Source: Methanobacterium_C sp963845285 (lineage in GTDB: Archaea; Methanobacteriota; Methanobacteria; Methanobacteriales; Methanobacteriaceae). From it: DNA of 64,000 nucleotides. The position numbers and the translations under genes are program-made. Positions 55,148 through 64,000 of this stretch are shown here, one piece after another. Position 1 is the stretch's first letter; each line of letters begins with the position of its first letter. The stretch covers positions 59,286-123,285 of the forward strand of contig CAWJRO010000006.1 of assembly GCA_963845285.1 (NCBI GenBank), given 5' to 3'. The notes beneath the pieces are model-generated. The model saw nothing but the letters and a program-made list of their open reading frames with translations. It was not told the origin of the DNA and made no database searches.

Positions 55148-55453
55148 CTATAATAATAGGGCAACCAGCAGTATAAGCCCTACAACAAATCCATAGACCA
55201 TATTTGTAAGTTTACCTGCTGTAAGGTAAACTCCTTCTCTTCCAGGGTAAGCTCCAGGAGAAGTGGTTGTTGGGTCTAGGGCATGTTCCATATCGTCTGC
55301 GGCAACCTCTAATTCTGCAATTTGTTCGTTTATGGCGTCCATTGATAGAATTAAGACTTCTCTACCTAACGCTGCTCCCACAATACCTGTGGAAGGGTCA
55401 AGAGTTAAGTTTGATTCAGGAACTATTTTTATTAAGGGTAACATTTCTACCAT
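55148..55453 (-). CDS. mtrB: Methyltransferase subunit MtrB
   Basis: 101 residues: MLPLIKIVPESNLTLDPSTG at the N-terminus, a helical middle and one C-terminal span (MVYGFVVGLILLVALLL). GTAAGGAGGA precedes the start. Confidence 0.95.
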   Translation of the reverse strand: MVEMLPLIKIVPESNLTLDPSTGIVGAALGREVLILSMDAINEQIAELEVAADDMEHALDPTTTSPGAYPGREGVYLTAGKLTNMVYGFVVGLILLVALLL

Positions 55454-55465
55454 TCTTGTTCCTCC

Positions 55466-56257
55466 TTACTGTTCTCCTTCTTCAGGCCACCATCCGGACC
55501 ATTTAACTGATGCTGCGTCCTCTTCGGATGATTGTATGAATGCTCTAATTGAGATGAACCATGCAATAGCACCGATTACAGCTATTAACCACCATGCTTT
55601 GGATAAGCCAATTCCGAGTAGACCTACTATTGCCATGGACATGAACCCAGTGGCTGAAGCAAGTTTTAATGTTCTAACACGGCTTTCATTTGGACCTAAA
55701 CATGCATTGAATGGATGCTGTATTGCCATGGTGTTCAAGATAAACAGTAGAGCTATAAATCCTGTTGATATGACTGCTGTCAGTATTGCGGACATAGAGT
55801 AACTTCCAGCTATTGCTGCTGAAAATCCGAGTACTGATAATGCAGATGCTCCTGCAAGTTCAGTTGTACACTGTACGAGTACAGGTATTTTCATCTTGAT
55901 AACTTTTTTACCAATTAAAGCTACTATTGCTCCTAGCACCATTGCGAGTACGAAACCGAATAAAGGTCCAAGCATTGCTGGTACTCCTGGCATTAGTGCA
56001 GCTGCTAAACCTGCTATTGAACCTACTATGGCTATAGCAAGGGACATGTATCCTATTGAAGGAACACCTGTACCTAAACCGTAACTTGCAACTCGGGCTA
56101 TGGCATCAGAACCCCACAATATAGCACAGACACCTCCAAGTGCTGCGAATAATGGTCCTAACACTGGGCTGATTGGTGTGGCGTATATACCTAGAAGACC
56201 ACCTACAACTCCAAGAGCTAACATTTTTTTAGGGTTTACATCATTTCCTTCTGCCAT
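55466..56257 (-). CDS. mtrC: Methyltransferase integral subunit MtrC
   Basis: 263 residues with about seven membrane segments and the loop IQHPFNACLGPNESRVRTLK. With MtrD and MtrE it forms the membrane part that couples methyl transfer to sodium export. The start overlaps the mtrD stop by one base (TGATG). Confidence 0.96.
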   Translation of the reverse strand: MAEGNDVNPKKMLALGVVGGLLGIYATPISPVLGPLFAALGGVCAILWGSDAIARVASYGLGTGVPSIGYMSLAIAIVGSIAGLAAALMPGVPAMLGPLFGFVLAMVLGAIVALIGKKVIKMKIPVLVQCTTELAGASALSVLGFSAAIAGSYSMSAILTAVISTGFIALLFILNTMAIQHPFNACLGPNESRVRTLKLASATGFMSMAIVGLLGIGLSKAWWLIAVIGAIAWFISIRAFIQSSEEDAASVKWSGWWPEEGEQ

Positions 56258-56967
56258 CAGAAGACACCTCCTTTAATTAGAAGTACTGAGAAAATACCCA
56301 CTACAAGAGATGCAACTAAACATGCTAATATTCCACGTGGTAATCTTTTAAATTTAGGGTCGTGGAATCCTTCTATTGTACCACCTATGTTGTAAGATGC
56401 TAGAACTGCGTTCACGAAGAACATACCAACAGCGAATATTCCTGCAACTGTTGTGGCAGCAAGTGAAGTGTATGATAAGCCTGCTGTGGTTAATGCATTA
56501 TATAAAGCCCAGTAAACTAATCCTCCACCTATTCCACCAAGAGCAGCTCCGATTGTTCCACTTATGAAACATACTGTTGGAATTCCATGACCTTCAGTAC
56601 CGGGTGTTATGTATTTTTCTTGCGGATATTTTGTTATTGGGTCGTATTCAACTTTTGCGGATGCAGGTACACAACCAACACCCCATACGTAGATGAAGTT
56701 ACCTATTAACATGGTTATGTCAAGCATGATCATTGAACCAGCAGCACCTGCTGCAAGGATAAGCCATAGTGGCTGTCCAGTCATTGCTGCTGCTGTTATA
56801 AGTCCTGTCATACCGGAACCTGCTGCGAGCATAGCGGTACCTGTTCCGACACCTGTAGCTGTTGCTATAGCTGCTGGGGCACCACCTACTGGTATGAAGT
56901 GTACACCTCCACCAATAAGGACTCCTCCAACGGTTATAGCTCCGATTAATAATAATGGATCCATCAT
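56257..56967 (-). CDS. mtrD: Methyltransferase integral subunit MtrD
   Basis: 236 residues with about six membrane segments; typical DPLLLIGAITVGGVLIGGG start and a YPQEKYITPGTEGHGIPTV loop. TAGGAGGTT precedes the ATG. Confidence 0.96.
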   Translation of the reverse strand: MMDPLLLIGAITVGGVLIGGGVHFIPVGGAPAAIATATGVGTGTAMLAAGSGMTGLITAAAMTGQPLWLILAAGAAGSMIMLDITMLIGNFIYVWGVGCVPASAKVEYDPITKYPQEKYITPGTEGHGIPTVCFISGTIGAALGGIGGGLVYWALYNALTTAGLSYTSLAATTVAGIFAVGMFFVNAVLASYNIGGTIEGFHDPKFKRLPRGILACLVASLVVGIFSVLLIKGGVF

Positions 56968-56985
56968 AAAACCTCCTATTTCTCC

Positions 56986-57867
56986 TTATTCTTTATATGG
57001 TCCATATCTGTCTCTTGCGAAGACTTCTACTCTGTTGTTTAGAATTATCAGTAATAAAACTATTATTATACTAACAACTACTCCACCTGCTGCTCCAAAT
57101 ACAAGGGTTGTCCAGAAGCTCAGGAACACGATAAGACCGAAACAGAATCCTGTGACTGGTCCTCCGTATTTTGCACAGAAATGCACAACATCAAGGGAGT
57201 TTCTTGGACCTAGTTCAGATCTGGTTGTTATGTCACCGTGAATTGAAACAGGTATACCTCCACCAAATGGGTAAGTCTGGTATTCCCTTTCACCTCCATA
57301 GTGAACATCTCCTGTTGATGAACCTATTGCACCTATTGTTATACCCCAAAGCACTGCTAGTAGTGGTAATGGGAATGGGTGCCCGAAGCCCTGTAATGGT
57401 AATGTCATTAGATATGATAATCCGACTATACAAAATGTTACTATAAATCCGTGGGCAGCTATTGGTCCTAAATGACTTGTAATAACATCCATGAAGACTG
57501 GTTGGTTGAACTGTGATTCACTCACTATCCTTCCTAAGTAAGATGTTGTTGCAAATGCTGTATGGAATAATGCTGCTATAAATCCACCGGCAGCTATTGA
57601 CATTATAACTGGTAAATGTACTGCACCTATAAGGACAAACGCTACAGAACCTGCTATACCTGCTAAAGTACCCATTTGTACGGGTTCACCAGAAACAGCT
57701 TTGTTAAAAATTCTGTGAAGGTTACCCATCTGGGGAGCCAGTTGAACCTGAGAGTTAGGGTTACTCATTGAGCCAGTATCAGATTCTAAGTCCTCTGCAG
57801 CTCCTGCAATTGTTGCAGCAGCACCTATGAGGGCGACAACACCTAATCCTGTTATCATAGGGTCCAT
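56986..57867 (-). CDS. mtrE: Methyltransferase integral subunit MtrE
   Basis: 293 residues, polytopic; GVVALIGAAATIAGAAEDLE start, a glutamine-rich soluble loop, and GSSTGDVHYGGEREYQTYPF near the middle. MtrE is the main candidate for sodium translocation. First gene of mtr, 56 bp after mcrA across a hairpin, with AAGGAGGAAA before its ATG. Confidence 0.96.
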   Translation of the reverse strand: MDPMITGLGVVALIGAAATIAGAAEDLESDTGSMSNPNSQVQLAPQMGNLHRIFNKAVSGEPVQMGTLAGIAGSVAFVLIGAVHLPVIMSIAAGGFIAALFHTAFATTSYLGRIVSESQFNQPVFMDVITSHLGPIAAHGFIVTFCIVGLSYLMTLPLQGFGHPFPLPLLAVLWGITIGAIGSSTGDVHYGGEREYQTYPFGGGIPVSIHGDITTRSELGPRNSLDVVHFCAKYGGPVTGFCFGLIVFLSFWTTLVFGAAGGVVVSIIIVLLLIILNNRVEVFARDRYGPYKE

Positions 57868-57889
57868 TTTATTTCCTCCTTATTTTTCA

Positions 57890-57923
57890 ATAAAATAAAA
57901 AAAATAGGTGTTGAAACACCTAT

Positions 57924-57926
<3 letters not shown>
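57890..57926 (-). terminator. Terminator-like hairpin between mcrA and mtrE
   Basis: On the minus strand AAATAGGTGTT and AACACCTATTT (57925-57915 complement and 57912-57902) form an 11-bp stem with a 2-nt loop, or 10 bp with 4, followed by a T8 run (TATTTTTTTTATTTT). The stem begins in the mcrA stop codon. It should end or weaken transcription between mcr and mtr while allowing some read-through. Confidence 0.75.
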
Positions 57927-59579
<1,653 letters not shown>

Positions 59580-59594
59580 AATTACACCTCCTGA

Positions 59595-60344
59595 TTATTC
59601 AGGTTTGTATCCACCTTGTGATCTTGTTACGTGTATTCTGTGGAGTACTTCTACTGCGTCTTTGTCGTCTCTGTAAGCTTCACCATCTATCCTGTAGATA
59701 GTTGTTTTTGCTTTAAGTGTAGCGTCATCTAGTGGTTCACCTAAAACAACAGGTTCATCAAGCTCGTCACCGATCTGATCTTTTACAGCTTCAACTTTTC
59801 CGGTTTCTTTGTTCAGGATCTGCCTTCTTAGCATGTCGAACATAACACCGTCTTCATCGAGCCTGAGAGAGTGACCGTGAACACTTTGACCCCTTATACC
59901 TGTACGGGCTGGGTCGAAGAATTCTGTTTCAAGAAGTTCCTTGGAGATTTTCTCAAGGTCTCTTTCCCTTGCTTCGATGATCTGCCTTCCAGATAGTGTA
60001 CCTGCGTCAGCTCCTCTGTATCTGTGTAAGTAGGCTCTTGATCTTACGAATGGTTGAGCTGGGGCGTTGTACATTGAGTCAACGAACTGAATGTATCGTA
60101 CCCTGTCACCGGCTTTTGCACCGTCAACAGCTTCAACCATTTCTCTTATAGCGTCATCTGGTTCATCCATTTCTTCTAGTGGTGGGTGTACACTTGGGTA
60201 CTCCTCACCAGGAGCTCTGTGACCTAATATTTTTACAACATCTTCATCTGAGATTTCTCTAAATTTTTCTAGTTCATAATCAGGGTTACTTAAATTTCTT
60301 CGGTTTTGAGCAACCTGACTAGTTCCGGGATAAAATTGTGCCAT
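59595..60344 (-). CDS. mcrG: Methyl-coenzyme M reductase gamma subunit
   Basis: 249 residues starting MAQFYPGTSQVAQNRRN. ATG 60344 is preferred over ATG 60350 since GGAGGTG lies seven bases before it and Methanothermobacter McrG also starts MAQ. Active-site region SGRQIIEARERDLEKIS and RGQSVHGHSLRL are intact. Confidence 0.97.
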   Translation of the reverse strand: MAQFYPGTSQVAQNRRNLSNPDYELEKFREISDEDVVKILGHRAPGEEYPSVHPPLEEMDEPDDAIREMVEAVDGAKAGDRVRYIQFVDSMYNAPAQPFVRSRAYLHRYRGADAGTLSGRQIIEARERDLEKISKELLETEFFDPARTGIRGQSVHGHSLRLDEDGVMFDMLRRQILNKETGKVEAVKDQIGDELDEPVVLGEPLDDATLKAKTTIYRIDGEAYRDDKDAVEVLHRIHVTRSQGGYKPE

Positions 60345-60346
60345 AT

Positions 60347-60943
60347 TCATGCACCTCCTAATGCTAATCTTACTTTTCTAATAATTTCATCCAACTTCTC
60401 TTGGGGACAGGTTTCTCCTCTAATAACACCACTTATTATGTCCACAATTTCACCTTGAGTTTTAGGTTCTTCGGGCATAACAGCTTTAGTTTTGACACCA
60501 ATCTCTGCAAAATCTTCAAAGTCAACGGGATATTCACATATGATAACACAAGGTCTGTTGACATTCCTCAAAATCAGTCTCGCCTTGTAAATAATGTGAT
60601 GCTTCACACCACCAAGGTGTACAACAACTACCCTGTGCCGTTTTATCTGCTCAATCTCCTTTGGAGTGAGTCCGAAAAGGCTTCCCTGGCCTGCTGTTGG
60701 AGCGTCTTGTGGAACACCTGATCCTGCGTTTAAAACAAGCGTACTTGTCTGTATGTTAGCTTCCCTAAGAGCAAATGTGATTTCACAAACAGGTTTAGTT
60801 ATGTGCCTCCGTCCCGGAGACATTGCTATTGCCAAAACTTCACTTCCACACTGTGCAAAGGTTCCTCTCTGGGCAATTCCTCCTCCTTCACCCATTCCCA
60901 TGGTTTCTCTGCAATCTACAACATGTGTGGATTTTCCAATCAT
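60347..60943 (-). CDS. mcrC: McrC, component of the Mcr activation complex
   Basis: 198 residues from ATG 60943, with GAGGAAAG upstream; the ORF extends 12 codons into mcrD without support. McrC is part of the ATP-dependent complex that reduces F430 nickel to Ni(I). CRETMGMGEGGGIAQRGTFA and TLVLNAGSGVPQDAP are family motifs. Its end overlaps the alternative mcrG start. Confidence 0.95.
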   Translation of the reverse strand: MIGKSTHVVDCRETMGMGEGGGIAQRGTFAQCGSEVLAIAMSPGRRHITKPVCEITFALREANIQTSTLVLNAGSGVPQDAPTAGQGSLFGLTPKEIEQIKRHRVVVVHLGGVKHHIIYKARLILRNVNRPCVIICEYPVDFEDFAEIGVKTKAVMPEEPKTQGEIVDIISGVIRGETCPQEKLDEIIRKVRLALGGA

Positions 60944-60944
60944 G

Positions 60945-61379
60945 TTATTCTTTCCTCTTGAGTATTTTGGCCCTTTCACTGAGTTTGGCGTTTTGATCAG
61001 TCAGACCGATCATTTCTTCTGGAACTTCGTCCAGTTTTTCTCCGTACTTTATTTGATCTGTTACTGTTTTCTGTTTCCTTATGAACAAACCCATGTGTAT
61101 GTTGTAGCCAAAGGGTAGATTATCTTCACATACTTCACGTATTTCATCGATTGTCTCTTCCCCGTCGATTTCCATTAAAACTCGACCGGTTTTGACTTGT
61201 AAATCTATTTCTTCCCCTTTGACGATTATAATCCTGCGATCTGGGTTTCCTGCTTCAGGAGGAAGTCTTTGTCCATGTAGAACCATTCTTTTAACGCCTT
61301 CAACTTTATCAAGATCATTTAACAATCTTTCAGTTGTATCAGCGCTTAACAATCTGTGTGGAAATATTTCAATGTCCAT
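60945..61379 (-). CDS. mcrD: McrD, Mcr operon protein
   Basis: 144 residues: IEIFPHRLLSADTTERLLND at the start and LPFGYNIHMGLFIRKQKTVT in the second half. McrD binds Mcr and is thought to help F430 loading or assembly; it is not in the final enzyme. Confidence 0.95.
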   Translation of the reverse strand: MDIEIFPHRLLSADTTERLLNDLDKVEGVKRMVLHGQRLPPEAGNPDRRIIIVKGEEIDLQVKTGRVLMEIDGEETIDEIREVCEDNLPFGYNIHMGLFIRKQKTVTDQIKYGEKLDEVPEEMIGLTDQNAKLSERAKILKRKE

Positions 61380-61412
61380 TTACTGTCTTACCCCCAAGTG
61401 TAGTGGATTAAT

Positions 61413-62758
<1,346 letters not shown>

Positions 62759-62795
62759 GAATTCTTGTACACCATTTCTTTTGTACTACAAATTT

Positions 62796-62824
62796 CTGTG
62801 AACTATTATTGATTCAGTTCACAG
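62796..62824 (-). promoter_or_regulatory. Inverted repeat in the mcr leader
   Basis: CTGTGAACT (62796-62804) and AGTTCACAG (62816-62824) are perfect 9-bp inverted arms with an 11-bp spacer, 50-80 bp before mcrB. It could be an operator or an mRNA hairpin. Farther upstream a TTTATAAA at about 62916-62923 could serve as TATA box for mcr or for the divergent mmp10. Confidence 0.5.
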
Positions 62825-63020
62825 TGAGGTTACCCTCTTAGTACTCTTTTGATATACGGAACTCAATCTTTGGCTTATATGTTATTAAAGTTTCTTCTTG
62901 AATCAATTAGAAAGATTTATAAATGAGGATAAGTTAAAAGTTTTCTAGTGTTTAAGCTAGTTCTTAAGGTACTTTAATACCCAAAATTACTTATTTTACA
63001 TATTAAAAGAAGTAGGTATT

Positions 63021-64000
63021 ATGCAGATAATAGCAGATGTAGGCGGAATACCTGGTAAAGACTGCAGAGGATTCTGTAAATATTGTTATTTCAGAAAAGT
63101 AAAAGGTAACGATCCTCTTGGATGTAGATACTGTTCACCAGGAAAGGTTGGTTGTGAAAAATGCACAACCGGAGTTAGAGAAACAAAAAACGAATTTATA
63201 CCTCCTTTCATGGTTGTAAACTCGGTCCAAAATTCCCTTATGATGGGTAACTACCGTGAAAATGATCTCAAGGTGAATATAAGTGGAGGAGGAGACGTTA
63301 GTTGTTATCCTTACCTTCAAGAAGTTACTTCGGCATTAAACCAATGGAATTTACCCATACATCTTGGTTATACAAGCGGCAAAGGAATAGACAATTCAAA
63401 GACTGCAGAAGACCTTATGTCTCAGGGAGTTAACGAAGTAACCTTCACGGTGTTTTCAACAGACACCAGGCCTTAGGAAAGAGTGGGTTGGAGACCCAAA
63501 TCCCGAAGAAGCTTTGAAAGCTCTTAAGCTGTTTTGTGAGAGCTGTGAAGTTCATGCAGCATCTGTAATAGTTCCCGGTGTAAACGACGGTGAAAAACTC
63601 TTTGAAACCTGCAGCAAACTCGAGGAATGGGGTGCAAAGGCATTCATACTCATGAGGTTCGCAAATTTCAGAAATCAGGGTCTTATTTTAGGAAATGAAC
63701 CCATTTTGGATGGAGTAGAACCACATAGTTTAAATGAGTTTGAAGAACTCGTGAAAAAAGTTAACGATGAGTTCAATCTTCGAGTTACAGGTACACCACT
63801 TTGTGATCCTGAAAATGACACACCTTTTGCAATTTCAAAGGATAAAAACAAGGAATATTTGGATATCCTTTCGGAAATTAAATCTGAAGCCACAATATTA
63901 ACAAGTAAAACTGCAGCACCATTTATAGAAAAAATAATTAAAAATATTGAAGCTGATGACCTTGTAAACGTTGTTGCTGCAGACCAAGACATAGGTTGCT
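63021..64000 (+). pseudogene. mmp10: Methanogenesis marker 10 (Mcr arginine methylase), frameshifted and cut by edge
   Basis: A radical SAM protein of the Mmp10 family, which makes 5-C-methylarginine in McrA. The first 151 codons carry CRGFCKYCYFRKV (radical SAM cysteines) and a CRYCSPGKVGCEKCT cluster region, then stop at TAG 63474 after DTRP. The +1 frame from 63472 continues LRKEWVGDPNPEEAL and stays open to the window edge. Removing one C in the AGGCCTTAGG sequence restores a continuous protein. It may be a sequencing error or a real recent mutation. It diverges from mcr, a common neighbour. Confidence 0.85.

Overview
The window is AT-rich archaeal DNA from a hydrogenotrophic methanogen of the order Methanobacteriales, most likely the genus Methanobacterium. 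The main evidence is a methyl-coenzyme M reductase operon (mcrBDCGA) followed directly by the methyltransferase operon (mtrEDCBAFGH), an mvhDGAB hydrogenase operon, a methanogen-type nitrogen-fixation operon with two PII genes between nifH and nifD, pycB, mfnA, cobY, archaeal L10e, Pcc1 and Trm56, and two methanogenesis marker genes. The genus is an inference; no rRNA or tRNA gene is present.

Layout. 1-4.2 kb: nifH-nifI1-nifI2-nifD-nifK on the minus strand (nifK runs off the left edge), with a textbook NrpR operator just downstream of the nifH TATA box. 4.5-11.6 kb: a polytopic membrane protein, pyruvate carboxylase subunit B, queC, larC and a cytosine-deaminase-like gene. 11.8-25.4 kb: a rearranged accessory region. 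A block of queC, tiny membrane protein, PII-like gene, cbiS and cobS appears twice. In the left copy queC is intact and cbiS/cobS are wrecked; in the right copy queC is wrecked and cbiS/cobS are intact. Between the copies lie a PAS histidine kinase, a transposase remnant, and a tandem array of six secreted beta-rich proteins plus a membrane-anchored Ig-like partner. 25.5-37.7 kb: housekeeping genes (trm56, upp, fumarase beta, mfnA, ppsA, L10e, pcc1, FKBP, a TmcAL-like gene, pyrC). 32.6 and 37.8 kb: decayed CooC-like and CooT-like genes. 38.9-43 kb: mvhDGAB. 43.4-50.6 kb: sufCB, fae, a PRC-barrel gene with cobY, htpX and a methanogenesis-marker-14-like gene. 50.9-52.3 kb: a DASS transporter. 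53-62.7 kb: mcr and mtr. 63-64 kb: mmp10 with a frameshift, running off the right edge.

How the parts work together. Mvh delivers hydrogen-derived electrons for heterodisulfide reduction, Mtr transfers methyl groups to coenzyme M and exports sodium, and Mcr releases methane. Mmp10 modifies the Mcr active-site arginine. CbiS, CobS and CobY salvage and assemble the corrinoid needed by MtrA. SufBC supplies iron-sulfur clusters for the many ferredoxin-type proteins. PycB, PpsA and fumarase feed carbon assimilation.

The most unusual features are a family of ten ~107 bp palindromic mobile repeats (MITE-like) spread over 6-49 kb, a second ~180 bp repeat pair flanking a PII-like gene, the reciprocally decayed duplication, the secreted-protein array with near-identical 5' ends and TTG starts, two paralogous ~30-residue membrane proteins, and phased GTAC boxes upstream of mvh with similar boxes in the mcr leader.
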